Positions 1-8,102 are shown, counted from the stretch's first letter. The stretch: DNA of 64,000 nucleotides from Mucilaginibacter sp. OK283 (GCF_900110415.1 NZ_FODR01000012.1:124001-188000), one strand, 5' to 3'. Made by a program: numbers and translations. Notes: generated by a model from the letters alone, not told the origin.

Positions 1-2
1 AG

Positions 3-644
3 GATCAAGCCGAACGCCGCCGCCAATCTGAAGCTTATTGCAAAACACATTACATACCCGTTTATAGTAATCCCAACGCTTTATTTGTAGACCCGGAATT
101 GCGGGCAACTATACGTACAAAAGATGAAGTGACAGACAGAGCTCTGGCATTGCTATATGTAGGTTTAAAAAGCGAAGGGATAGGCCAAAAGGACTTAGAC
201 GAAATAAATAAAAACCTGGATGCGCTATCAAAATTAACCCCGGCCGAAAGGGCTTATATTACAAATTCCCGGCCAACAAAGCAACAAACCACCGACGCCA
301 ACTGGCGCTACGAAGATTTACACGTGATGCTTTGGGCATTAGGTTTTATTGACTCGCTGACTTACCCCAACCAATTGTGCAATGTCGCCCAGGATGCAAA
401 ATTATTTCGGGGCCTAACCGGCAGGCAGTTTAAACAGCGGGCCCGGTTGCGAACCAAAAAAGAGATTCTCGACCAGGCCGATCTGATGCTGCGGCTGGAC
501 TGGGCTTGTGTAGATGCCCGCACCAAAAAGCAGCCGGCTCCCGGAAAGCTTGATAGTGGCGTAGTTTATGAAAGGCACTACGCTTTAAACTGGCTGATAA
601 ACTACATGAACCAAGGCTGGGATGATATAACGACAGATACGTAA
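3..644 (+). CDS. DUF4272 domain protein, 5' end cut by the window edge
   Basis: The reading frame is open from the left edge, so the start lies upstream of the window and 213 codons plus a stop are visible. The visible part carries the pattern I associate with DUF4272. It opens with an Arg-rich ERRRQSEAY stretch, then has an ELRATIRTKDEVTDRALAL segment, a RYEDLHVMLWALGF core and a closing YERHYALNWLINYMNQGWDD block. No signal peptide or membrane segment is visible. DUF4272 proteins are cytosolic and of unknown function, and I do not propose one. An internal TTG at 99 could be read as a start, but the family similarity continues upstream of it. Confidence 0.8.
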   Translation, partial: DQAERRRQSEAYCKTHYIPVYSNPNALFVDPELRATIRTKDEVTDRALALLYVGLKSEGIGQKDLDEINKNLDALSKLTPAERAYITNSRPTKQQTTDANWRYEDLHVMLWALGFIDSLTYPNQLCNVAQDAKLFRGLTGRQFKQRARLRTKKEILDQADLMLRLDWACVDARTKKQPAPGKLDSGVVYERHYALNWLINYMNQGWDDITTDT

Positions 645-714
645 CAACATTAGCGTACAATGAGCTTACATTAACATGTATTTATTGAAAATGCCAAACG
701 GCCTTACGGTGTGC

Positions 715-1560
715 TTACTTAATTTCTACCACGCCGGCGGCCACGGCCGGGAACTTAGAAAACACCTGTGCATCATGTCCCGGAATGATGTACTTAACAT
801 TACCTACCATGGCCTTCATCCTTTGCATGGCTTTTACATAACCTGCCGGATCAAGCGTACCACCGTCAGAAGCCGGCACCATATGGTCAAGGCTGTAGTA
901 TATCCAAATATTATCCGACGCCAGTATAACTTTGTTATTTCCGGTATTCACCAGCACGTATTCTGAATTAAACGTATGCCGCGACCCGGTGAATACTTTG
1001 ATGCCCGGAATAACTTCTTTATTGTCGCCGTCTACCAGCGTTACTTTTCCGGCTAAATTTAAATCAACCATCATGCGCACATCCCTTTTGTTAAATCCAC
1101 CGCTGCCTTCCCCTTTTTGCCATGCCGCGCCTACGAAATAATTAAAATCGTCTTTTTGGATCCAAACGCGGGCATTCGAAAACAATCTCACACCATCTAT
1201 ATGATCCCAGTGGGGGTGCGATAAGATAATATCTGTGACATCGCCGGCCCTTAAACCCAGCATGGATAGTGCACTATCCGGGCGGATGTAATCAATTACC
1301 TTAAATTCCTTAGCATCATCAATATCATTTAAAAACCCTGCATCAACCAGGATGTTGCGACCGTTACCCTTAATAAGCCAAACCATAAAATTAAACTTAA
1401 TGCTATCGGTTTGTGGCGCTCCTTTTGCCCAATCGGCAGCCGAAAAAGGTAAGGCCGAACCAGCAAATTTTATGGCATAAACTTTATAAGCTGTGGTTTG
1501 TGCGTGTACAAACAGCACACCGGACAATATCATTACAAAGAGCAGGGCAAGCTTTTTCAT
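715..1560 (-). CDS. Secreted MBL-fold metallo-hydrolase
   Basis: This 281-residue protein has an N-terminal signal peptide (MKKLALLFVMILSGVLFVHAQ) and a metallo-beta-lactamase fold. The zinc motif HPHWDHIDG (HxHxDH) is present, with a later GSRHTF histidine, an ASDNIW segment and a C-terminal IPGHD motif. The frame is open for another 58 codons upstream, but that part has no family character. The ATG at 1560 gives a clean signal peptide, so I chose it. The layout, with an NILVDAGF strand before the metal motif, fits the lactonase-like branch of the family (AHL-lactonase/AttM-type). The substrate cannot be read from the sequence. The protein is probably periplasmic. It stands alone, convergent with the DUF4272 gene. 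Confidence 0.85.
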   Translation of the reverse strand: MKKLALLFVMILSGVLFVHAQTTAYKVYAIKFAGSALPFSAADWAKGAPQTDSIKFNFMVWLIKGNGRNILVDAGFLNDIDDAKEFKVIDYIRPDSALSMLGLRAGDVTDIILSHPHWDHIDGVRLFSNARVWIQKDDFNYFVGAAWQKGEGSGGFNKRDVRMMVDLNLAGKVTLVDGDNKEVIPGIKVFTGSRHTFNSEYVLVNTGNNKVILASDNIWIYYSLDHMVPASDGGTLDPAGYVKAMQRMKAMVGNVKYIIPGHDAQVFSKFPAVAAGVVEIK

Positions 1561-1809
1561 CCTGTAAAGGTAGTCTCCGTAGCGGGAAGTTAAAAGAGGA
1601 GACCGACAATAAAAGGTGTAAAAAAATGCGGGCTGGCCTGGAACGCCTGCTTGTGATACCGCCGGGCAATCGCTTATTGCTCTTATGTAAACAACGTGCC
1701 TTTGGGCAAACATACCAGCTAAACCTATACGCATGTTATTGCGTACAAATAAAACAATGACGGCTTTTTAACAAACTGTCTTATGCGTTAACAAAATGTG
1801 TTTATTTCA

Positions 1810-2229
1810 ATGAGTTTTTTAACCGATCCGCTGTTCAAGGCTTTATTTTTTACGGATACACCCCGGATAATCTTAAAAGCAGATGCGCCAAACTTTACCA
1901 TATTAACCTACAATGATGCTTACATGAAGGCAACTTATACCCATTACAGGAATATAATTGGCTGGTATCTGTGGGAGGCTTTTGACCCCAGGAAAGCGGG
2001 CAACGACGGGGATAAATTTTTGCTTGATACACTTACCCGTGCCGTTGTAAATAATGAAACCATCATAACACCTCCCTTTAATTATAATATCCCCTCGGCC
2101 AATCCGGAAGTGATGGTTGAAAGCTGGTGGCAACTGGATATTATACCCATTGCAGGTAAAAGTAAAAAGCCAGCATATTTATTATTAACCACCAACAACA
2201 TTACTGGCAGTGTTCAGTCGGTAAAGTAA
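1810..2229 (+). CDS. Small PAS-domain protein
   Basis: This 139-residue protein consists essentially of one PAS-like fold. It begins with MSFLTDPLFKALFF, then has the YNDAYMKATYTHYRNIIGWYLWEAF signature typical of Bacteroidota PAS domains (FxNxAYxxxT...iiGr.lwEaF) and a terminal strand YLLLTTNNITG. There is no kinase, HTH or other effector domain, so it may be a free-standing sensor or a truncated histidine-kinase sensor. A GTG four codons upstream (1798) is an alternative start; the ATG at 1810 is preferred. Ligand and partner are unknown. Confidence 0.65.
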   Translation: MSFLTDPLFKALFFTDTPRIILKADAPNFTILTYNDAYMKATYTHYRNIIGWYLWEAFDPRKAGNDGDKFLLDTLTRAVVNNETIITPPFNYNIPSANPEVMVESWWQLDIIPIAGKSKKPAYLLLTTNNITGSVQSVK

Positions 2230-3029
2230 AACCACCACTGAATACTTGCTATAAGGCCGGGGCATCTGCTATCCGTCGATAGAATCGGGCGGTTCATCGA
2301 TTCTTGTCTTTTATTTGGTGATGGTTGTTGTAAGTTAGCAATGCAAATCGGGGCGAACGCCCTATTGTGATAAGGTTTAGGTAAAAGCCTCTGAGCTGCG
2401 AGAGCGAAGAGGCTTTTTTTGTGCCCGTTTTTTCTCTTCAAAACAAACCGGTCATTGGTGTTCGGTTGGATAGCATACCGTTCGGGTGTTCGCCCCCTAA
2501 CGCTTACTTTGCTTTCAATCAGAAGGTTAAGTGTTCGGGCAATCCAAAAACATGAACTTTACAGGCTGATCAGCGCCTCCATCGCCGGCATAGCCATGTT
2601 ATAATCCATCAATCTTTAGAATAGCACAGCGGAATAGGGTATCCCTGCCGGCACCTTGTCAGCTCCTTATCTGCCATCATGAGGCCACTATCGGTTACCC
2701 TTGATGCTGCCAATATGCACCTTCCGGGTACCGGGGTTTGGGTGTGGGCTGTTTTTTGGCGGGGGCTGAGTGGGAAAATCCATCAGGGGTTATCAGAAAA
2801 AAAGGGGGCAAAAGTTTGGGGCCTGGTATTGTTAGGTTACTGACAAAGTTGTGTCACCACTTTTGTTGGTGGGGCGTGGTAAATTTGTGAGGGTCGGGTT
2901 CGGGGTTCGGGTGTCTGTAGATGGTTGGCGGGGTTTATAGCATCGCGCCTTCCGTTACCATCTGCCAACTACACCCTAACTCCCCCGCAACCCGAACTGC
3001 CAACTGCCCACTCAAAACTGCAAACTAAC
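2230..3029. other. 800-bp stretch without a protein gene
   Basis: The open frames here are short and show no family character. The recognisable content is the candidate small RNA ending at 2420. Before the ATPase start at 3030 there is a G-rich stretch (about 2880-2935) followed by a C-rich stretch (about 2950-3020), which are loosely complementary (GGTTGGCGGGG versus CCCCCGC and GCCAAC words). The rest looks like non-coding or decayed sequence at the edge of an accessory region. Confidence 0.5.
2335..2420 (+). ncRNA. Candidate structured small RNA, copy 1
   Basis: A small hairpin (GGGGC-GAAC-GCCCU, 2350-2363), possibly extended by CAAT/ATTG, is followed by the linker GTGATAAGGTTTAGGT (2367-2382). 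A terminator hairpin comes next: arm AAAAGCCTCT (2383-2392), arm AGAGGCTTTT (2408-2417), ending in seven T. Inside it is a smaller stem GCT-GCGAG-AGC. The same arrangement occurs on the opposite strand at 46805-46886 with an identical linker and different but compensating stem bases. This argues for a conserved RNA and not only a terminator. The 5' end is not defined; no well-spaced promoter is visible. I do not recognise an Rfam family from memory. Confidence 0.5.
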
Positions 3030-4082
3030 ATGCTTAACCTACAATTCACCGAAAAAAACAAAACCCCAAAAGCGCCCTCGGCCGATCAGCTGGCCTTCGA
3101 CCATGTGGAGGCCGACCAGTATACCCCCAACGCGCTCTTCCACATTTATAAGGCCAACCAGTGGATGGCTATGGAGCAGGAGGCCGAAACGCCGCAAATG
3201 CTGTTCGGCCGGTTTTGGCTGCAGGGCGAGCTGTGCATCCTGTTTGCCGATACCAATATGGGCAAAAGCATCCTGGCCGTGCAGATGGGCCAAAGCATTG
3301 CCGCGGGCCAGGCCATTCCCGGCTTCGAGATGAATGCCGAACCCAGCCCGGTGCTGTACATTGATTTTGAACTGGCCGGCAAGCAGTTTGAACAACGCTA
3401 TACCGACGAGCGCGGCACCTTCCGCTTCAGCGACAATTTTATGCGCGGCGAATACAACCAGCTATACAAACACTACAGCCCCACCACCCGCTTTAATGAT
3501 GATGTGATCGAGGCCCTCACCCGCGGCATTAAAACCACAGGCGCCACCGTGCTCATTATCGATAACATTACCTGCATGCGCAAGGGTACCGAACGCGCCA
3601 ACGAGGCCCTGCCCCTCATGAAACAGCTTAAATACCTCAAAACCCGCCACGGCCTCAGCATCCTGGTGCTGGCCCATACCCCCAAGCGCAACCCCGCTAT
3701 GCCCATTAGCCGCAACGATTTGCAGGGCAGCAAAATGCTCATCAACTTTGCCGATAGCGCCTTCGCCATCGGCGAAAGCAATAAGTGGACCGGCTACCGA
3801 TACCTTAAACAAATAAAACAGCGCAGCACCCAGGAAACCTACGGCGCCGAAAACGTGGTTCAATGCAAACTGGTGCGGCGGGATAGTTTCCTGCAATTCA
3901 ACTTCGAAGGCACCTGCCACGAGCTTGACCACCTGCTTACCAGCACCCAGCAACTGCGCGACCGCAATGCCAGCCAGGTGGCCCAGCTTCACGCCCAGGG
4001 CCTAAGTCAGCGCCAGATAGCCGCCCGCCTCAAACTCGGCCTCGCCACAGTTAATAAAATGATAGGATGGGCGAGGGATTAG
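3030..4082 (+). CDS. RecA-like AAA ATPase (RepA/AAA_25 type) with C-terminal HTH
   Basis: This 350-residue protein has a RecA-type ATPase core. The Walker A region is FADTNMGKSILAVQ near residue 80, the Walker B strand is ATVLIIDN, and LSILVLAHTPKR follows as a sensor-like strand. The last 40 residues (SQVAQLHAQGLSQRQIAARLKLGLATVNKMI) form a helix-turn-helix like those of resolvases. This architecture is typical of RepA-like ATPases of plasmids, phages and integrative elements, which load or drive replication proteins. I chose the ATG at 3030; a TTG at 2925 would add a poor, proline-rich leader. The coding sequence is visibly richer in G+C at third positions than its neighbours, which suggests acquisition by transfer. 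No replication, integrase or relaxase gene accompanies it. Confidence 0.75.
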   Translation: MLNLQFTEKNKTPKAPSADQLAFDHVEADQYTPNALFHIYKANQWMAMEQEAETPQMLFGRFWLQGELCILFADTNMGKSILAVQMGQSIAAGQAIPGFEMNAEPSPVLYIDFELAGKQFEQRYTDERGTFRFSDNFMRGEYNQLYKHYSPTTRFNDDVIEALTRGIKTTGATVLIIDNITCMRKGTERANEALPLMKQLKYLKTRHGLSILVLAHTPKRNPAMPISRNDLQGSKMLINFADSAFAIGESNKWTGYRYLKQIKQRSTQETYGAENVVQCKLVRRDSFLQFNFEGTCHELDHLLTSTQQLRDRNASQVAQLHAQGLSQRQIAARLKLGLATVNKMIGWARD

Positions 4083-4125
4083 ATGTGCAGATTTCAGATG
4101 TGCGGATTTCGGATGTGCAGATTTT
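4081..4125 (+). repeat. Three 15-bp tandem repeats after the ATPase gene
   Basis: Directly at the stop codon of the ATPase come three units: AGATGTGCAGATTTC, AGATGTGCGGATTTC and GGATGTGCAGATTTT, one or two changes apart. A degraded relative (GGATGTTCGATTTCGG) recurs at about 4232-4247, ahead of the second 41-bp repeat copy. Confidence 0.85.
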
Positions 4126-4289
4126 TTGTCCCCTCGGGTTCTCTCAACGAGGAACCTGAGGGACGGTGCCCGTTGTAGGGAGGGGTTTCGCCACCCAGCA
4201 AATCCGTGTGTTAAGCCAATGATTCGGAATTTGGATGTTCGATTTCGGATTTTTTGTCCCCTCGGGTTCTCTCAACGAGGAACCTGAGG
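4121..4289. repeat. 41-bp direct repeat with internal hairpin (4121-4161 and 4249-4289)
   Basis: Two identical 41-bp copies lie 128 bp apart. Each contains CCTCGGGTTC and GAACCTGAGG, which can pair as a 9-of-10 stem around CTCTCAACGAG. Similarity continues a few bases beyond each copy (GACGGTGCCCGTTGTA versus TACGGAGCTCGTTGTA). Confidence 0.85.
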
Positions 4290-4357
4290 TACGGAGCTCG
4301 TTGTATCCAAATAGCTCATCGCCCGGCACGCGCCCTCAGTTTGTATAACACCTGACA

Positions 4358-4445
4358 TGTCATGGGTAGGTACGAAGCATCTATCCGCCAACTTTTCTAT
4401 CGGGCATACGCAAAGCTGACAGATCGTTCGTACCTCAGGATGACA
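4358..4445. repeat. Dispersed TGTCAT inverted-repeat element, copy 1
   Basis: The element begins TGTCATGGGTAGGTACGAA and ends TTCGTACCTCAGGATGACA, which are imperfect reverse complements. It shares the internal words ACGAAGCATCTAT and AACTTTTCTATCGG with the copy at 52594-52676. It is intergenic, 3' of the membrane acyltransferase gene. Confidence 0.8.
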
Positions 4446-4534
4446 GGAAAATTGGATATATCGTTGATCGTTGTAAAACTTTCGGGGACCCCGAAGAGGA
4501 TTGATTGGTATTACATGGCAACCGTTTACCTGCC

Positions 4535-5743
4535 TTAAATTTTAATGAATATTTTTTTACGATACATCCAAAACAGGATAAGCCATTGTATTGCCAGCAC
4601 AAGCGCGCCTTTAATGAGTGTACTGTAAGCATCGCCAAAAATCATATCATAGTTACGGCCCAGGTGGATGTATAAACTCTCGCGGATAAAGGAGCCAAAA
4701 CCATCGGCCAGCACGTAGGCTGCTATGGAGTTTGTGCCTATCATTACCAGCAACAGCGGCCATTTTTTATGCCCCGCCGCATCAATAACACCGTAAAAAA
4801 AAGATAGCAATAAAAAGCAGCATCCGCCGCTAAACAATACCCAGCCGGGTGTCCAGATGCGCTTTACAATGGGCGCGATACCTGTAAAATGTAATAAGGC
4901 CGCAATGGCTATAAAACCAATCCCGGTTAACACAAAGCGGCGCACCAAAACAAACGGAGCGGTTCCTTTACGCAGTTGGTTGCCGGCCAGCAAGCCAATA
5001 ATCATGGTGCCAAGGGTTGGTATAAAGCTTAGGGTGGCATAGCCCCCATTATTGTGAGTAAAGACGGACTCGCGAGGGAACAGGTTTAAAAACCAGCGAT
5101 CAAAGGCCCAGGCCAGGTTGGTGTTTTTGTTCCAGTGGGCGGCAAAGCCTGTAAAATTATGTTCCCAGTTTGGGGGTACACCTGCCGCCGCGTAATCAAA
5201 ACCACCGCCCGGCAAAGGGTATGCTGCAAAAGCCGCCCAATACCCTACAAGAATTACAACGAGCGCAATAATTTGTATCCGCTGCCTGCAAAATCCCAGT
5301 AAAAAAAGGAAGGTGTATCCCAGGCCTATCTGGGTCAGGGTATCTTCGAAAGTAAAATACGTTTGTTTAGACCACATGGAACGCAAAAAAATGCCCAGGG
5401 CAATAAGTATAACCGAGCGCAGCAAAGCATGCTTTAACAATTCGGAGAACTTATCGCCTTTAGCCATGCGGCCGGCTATTGAAAAAGGCAAAGCAAGGCC
5501 AACCAAAAATGAAAACGACGGCTGGATCATATCATGCAGCGAACAACCGGCCCAGGCCACGTGATCCTGGTTAAAGGCCAGGACACTCCAAAACGTACTA
5601 CCGGGCAGCTTGCTATAAACTTCCTTAAATGATAGCGCCTCGCCCATCATCAGCAACATCACAAAGCCACGGTAGGCATCAACCGAAATTAGCCGGCTGC
5701 CGCCGATTTTCGCAGTTTCTGTTGCCGCAGGAGAGTTTTTCAT
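4535..5743 (-). CDS. Heparan-alpha-glucosaminide N-acetyltransferase-like membrane acyltransferase
   Basis: This 402-residue polytopic protein has about ten hydrophobic segments. It opens with RLISVDAYRGFVMLLMMGEAL, the signature of the HGSNAT/COG4299 (DUF5009) group, in which the segment after VDxxRG starts the membrane domain. A conserved SLHDMIQPSFSFLVG motif and a C-terminal GTNSIAAY segment also fit. Bacterial relatives are thought to transfer acetyl groups to sugars across the inner membrane; the substrate here is unknown. The ATG at 5743 is chosen over an upstream TTG at 5770. The gene stands alone, flanked on both sides by repeat-rich DNA. Confidence 0.8.
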   Translation of the reverse strand: MKNSPAATETAKIGGSRLISVDAYRGFVMLLMMGEALSFKEVYSKLPGSTFWSVLAFNQDHVAWAGCSLHDMIQPSFSFLVGLALPFSIAGRMAKGDKFSELLKHALLRSVILIALGIFLRSMWSKQTYFTFEDTLTQIGLGYTFLFLLGFCRQRIQIIALVVILVGYWAAFAAYPLPGGGFDYAAAGVPPNWEHNFTGFAAHWNKNTNLAWAFDRWFLNLFPRESVFTHNNGGYATLSFIPTLGTMIIGLLAGNQLRKGTAPFVLVRRFVLTGIGFIAIAALLHFTGIAPIVKRIWTPGWVLFSGGCCFLLLSFFYGVIDAAGHKKWPLLLVMIGTNSIAAYVLADGFGSFIRESLYIHLGRNYDMIFGDAYSTLIKGALVLAIQWLILFWMYRKKIFIKI

Positions 5744-5828
5744 TTGCCCAGGGGTTTTATTTACATGCAATATCGATAATTGCTTGATTTTTAAGCGCCC
5801 GGCGCAAAAAAAAATAATACCCCGAACG

Positions 5829-6045
5829 GGCTACCGTGTGTACACATCTCTAAAACAAAAAAAATGTCATTTCGAACGAGGTACGAGGAGAAATCTTATA
5901 CGCCCTGCATCACAACAAGCCCATCGGAATGCAGGGCGTATAAGATTTCTCCTCACCCCGCCCGCGCAACCCATTGCAGGTTCGTTCGAAATGACATTTT
6001 TTTTATTATTGGTACGTTTCCAAAAGATGTGTACACACAGTAGCC
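5829..6045. repeat. 217-bp nested palindrome
   Basis: Three pairs of arms are nested. The outer pair is 5829-5849 with 6025-6045 (20 of 21 complementary). The middle pair is 5857-5879 with 5982-6004 (23 of 23, containing ATGTCATTTCGAACGA). The inner pair is 5887-5910 with 5929-5952 (24 of 24). The central loop is 5911-5928. No open frame lies inside. It could be a MITE-like element or an extended repeat of the TGTCAT family. Confidence 0.9.
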
Positions 6046-6089
6046 GAAGGGGGAGGCAACTGCGCTACATATGACAGATATTGCATGGC

Positions 6090-6139
6090 GGCGAAGACTC
6101 ACCCTGCCCCGATGCATCGGGGCAGGGTGAGTCTTCGCC
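6090..6139. repeat. Perfect 50-bp palindrome
   Basis: All 25 base pairs on either side of the centre (between 6114 and 6115, in GATGCATC) are complementary without a mismatch or spacer. It lies 18 bp beyond the stop of the DUF1059 gene, so it may act as its terminator, although no T-run follows on that strand. Confidence 0.9.
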
Positions 6140-6156
6140 TTCGTTCAACGGAACGA

Positions 6157-6327
6157 TTAAGCCTCTTTGATGAGTGTTTTTATCTGCTCGGCCATTTCGG
6201 GTGTAACCTCGGTACCGTGAACAGTGCGGGCATGCTCGGAAGCAATGGTTAATACTTCTTCTTCCGTGTTTGCGGTTACAACAGCATCGCAGGTAAAGCC
6301 GGCATCGGCACAGTGTAGCGTTTTCAT
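6157..6327 (-). CDS. DUF1059 small protein (56 residues)
   Basis: Translated by eye on the minus strand, it reads MKTLHCADAGFTCDAVV, then TANTEEEVLTIASEHARTVH, then GTEVTPEMAEQIKTLIKEA and a TAA stop. The two Cys in the first 13 residues, the EEEVL...AxEHA..vH pattern and the closing TPEMAEQIK helix match DUF1059, a family of very short cytosolic proteins of unknown role. The gene is monocistronic and lies 102 bp from the Crp-type gene upstream of it on the same strand. Confidence 0.85.
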   Translation of the reverse strand: MKTLHCADAGFTCDAVVTANTEEEVLTIASEHARTVHGTEVTPEMAEQIKTLIKEA

Positions 6328-6429
6328 AATTTTGATTGTTTTAAAGAGTGATTATTTATTATAAACCAAAACTACAAGCGCCCGGCCCCTCAAAACGGTA
6401 TCAAAAGATACACAGGCAAAAATTTATTT

Positions 6430-7059
6430 TTAAAGCACATCTATTCGGCCACGGTACAGTTTTATTTTTTGCTGCCGTTCAAAATCCTTTAATATCCGCG
6501 ATATTACCACCCTGGTTGTGCCCAGTTCATCTGCCAGTTGCCGGTGCGAAAAATGAACCGAATTGCTCCCTTCATTTCGCGCCCGGTTTTTTAAGTATTC
6601 CATCACCCGCACATCAATATGCTCAAACACGGTCACCTCAAAATTGCTGATCAATTCATCATACCGCTTCCTGAAAATATTCATCACGTACCTGTTCCAT
6701 GACGGATATTTAAGCTGCCACTGATCTATCAAACCGGCCGGGAATATGAGCACCTCCGTTGGTTCGGTAACTACTCCGTGCGATGTGCTTTTGTTATTAA
6801 AATAGGCTGCGGCAAGCGACATAGTACAGGTTTCTTCGGCCTTCACATAATAAAGTAGAAATTCCCTGTCCTCCTTTTGCTGAAATACCCTGATTGCGCC
6901 TTTAATAACAATAGGCAAAAACTTTACATACTGCCCATCGCGCACAATAACATCGCCCTTATTAAAGCTTACCACTTTGGCATGCTCCATCAACTCCGCC
7001 TTAAATTCAGGCTCGTAAAAAAATGGGATTTTGGCAAGGAAATCGCTGGTGTTACTCAT
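6430..7059 (-). CDS. Crp/Fnr-family transcriptional regulator
   Basis: This 209-residue protein has an N-terminal cyclic-nucleotide-binding-like beta barrel (VVSFNKGDVIVRDGQYVKFLP, IKGAIRVFQ) and a C-terminal winged helix. The winged-helix motif is HFSHRQLADELGTTRVVISRILKDFE, typical of Crp family DNA recognition. The key Arg and Glu of cAMP binding are not obvious and there is no Fnr cysteine cluster, so the ligand is unknown. It lies 67 bp downstream of the oxidoreductase gene on the same strand and could regulate the esterase-oxidoreductase pair. Confidence 0.85.
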   Translation of the reverse strand: MSNTSDFLAKIPFFYEPEFKAELMEHAKVVSFNKGDVIVRDGQYVKFLPIVIKGAIRVFQQKEDREFLLYYVKAEETCTMSLAAAYFNNKSTSHGVVTEPTEVLIFPAGLIDQWQLKYPSWNRYVMNIFRKRYDELISNFEVTVFEHIDVRVMEYLKNRARNEGSNSVHFSHRQLADELGTTRVVISRILKDFERQQKIKLYRGRIDVL

Positions 7060-7126
7060 AAAAGTTTTAGGTTAAAACATGCCATCTAATTTACAATTAT
7101 CTGCCTGTTTTACAGCCACATCGCTT

Positions 7127-8095
7127 TTAAATTTCTACCACTATTTTTCCTTTAGCCTGGTTACTTTCCATGTAGGTGTGCGCTTCGGCAACCTGGTTAA
7201 GGTTAAACACCTTATCAATGTTGAGTTTAATTTTTCCGTCGGCCACGGCATCAATAAATTGCTGCAAATGGTCTTTATGCAGGTTGGCGGCATCGCCCAT
7301 GTAAACCGTGAGGTGGCCCAGTGACGGAATATCGCCCATAGGTGTAAATTCATTCATCGTCCAGCTGCCGCCCAGTATGCCGGTCATGCAAACTATTCCT
7401 TTGGGCCTGATGCATTTAAGCGAGTCTTTAAGGCTGGCGATACCCACCAGTTCCAACACTTTATCAACGCCCTGCGGATATATTTGCCGGAGTTTTGAAT
7501 TAACGTCGCCATCGTCAATGATGACATGATCGGCGCCGTTTTCTTTAAGGTGGACAACTTTAGCTTCATCCCTGGTAGTTGAAACCACCGTGAGTCCCAT
7601 GCTTTTCGCCAGCTGGCAGGCCAACATGCCAATTGAGGACGTGCCTCCCCGAATAAGCAGTGTTTCGCCTGTTTTTATTTCCAATGCTTCATTCAACGAA
7701 CCCGATACGGTCTGGAACATTTCGGGGATGGCGCCAAGCACCGCCCAGGGTAAATTGCTTTCAAACGGAAAAACGATGGTTTGGGGAACAAGGGTGTATT
7801 CGGCATATCCTCCATCAAATTCGCGGCCCATGCCGCCCATGATGGCTGCTACTTTCTGGCCTTTCTGGTATGTACCCGATGGATCATGCTCCACCTCGCC
7901 CACACATTCAATACCCTGTACGCGCGGGAACATAACACCCGGCGAGTGGCCCTGCCGCGTAAACAACTCCGACCGGTTTAAGCCGAAAGCTTTTATTTTA
8001 ATTAATACCCAGCCTTCTTTTGCCGCCGGTATAGGTAAGTCCTGTATCTGGATAACTCCGGGCATGCCGGGTTGTGGGGTTACTGCTGCTTTCAT
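7127..8095 (-). CDS. Zinc-independent MDR-family quinone oxidoreductase-like protein
   Basis: This 322-residue medium-chain dehydrogenase/reductase has an N-terminal GroES-like domain (VLIKIKAFGLNRSELFTRQG) and a Rossmann domain (GETLLIRGGTSSIGMLACQLAKSMG). The sequence FGLNRSE replaces the zinc-ligand segment of alcohol dehydrogenases, and no Cys-His zinc set is visible. This points to an NADPH-dependent quinone or enone reductase. It is 7 bp downstream of the alpha/beta-hydrolase gene, so the two are almost certainly co-transcribed. Detoxification of electrophilic compounds is a plausible role but an inference. Confidence 0.85.
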   Translation of the reverse strand: MKAAVTPQPGMPGVIQIQDLPIPAAKEGWVLIKIKAFGLNRSELFTRQGHSPGVMFPRVQGIECVGEVEHDPSGTYQKGQKVAAIMGGMGREFDGGYAEYTLVPQTIVFPFESNLPWAVLGAIPEMFQTVSGSLNEALEIKTGETLLIRGGTSSIGMLACQLAKSMGLTVVSTTRDEAKVVHLKENGADHVIIDDGDVNSKLRQIYPQGVDKVLELVGIASLKDSLKCIRPKGIVCMTGILGGSWTMNEFTPMGDIPSLGHLTVYMGDAANLHKDHLQQFIDAVADGKIKLNIDKVFNLNQVAEAHTYMESNQAKGKIVVEI

Positions 8096-8102
8096 TTTGT
8101 TG

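Larger units (their letters stand above)
4083..4534. other. 450-bp repeat-rich gap
   Basis: This gap contains the 15-bp tandem repeats, the two 41-bp direct repeats and copy 1 of the TGTCAT element, each listed separately. I see no credible gene. Confidence 0.75.
5744..6156. other. Repeat-filled gap of about 410 bp
   Basis: The gap holds only the 217-bp nested palindrome and the 50-bp palindrome. The region just upstream of the acyltransferase start must carry its promoter, but I cannot define one. Confidence 0.6.

Noticed and set aside
676..966. 96-codon plus frame opposite the MBL-fold hydrolase gene
   Set aside because: Shadow frame of the hydrolase; the minus-strand protein has full motifs.
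2419..2604. 61-codon plus-strand frame after small RNA copy 1
   Set aside because: It starts inside the terminator T-run and has no protein character.
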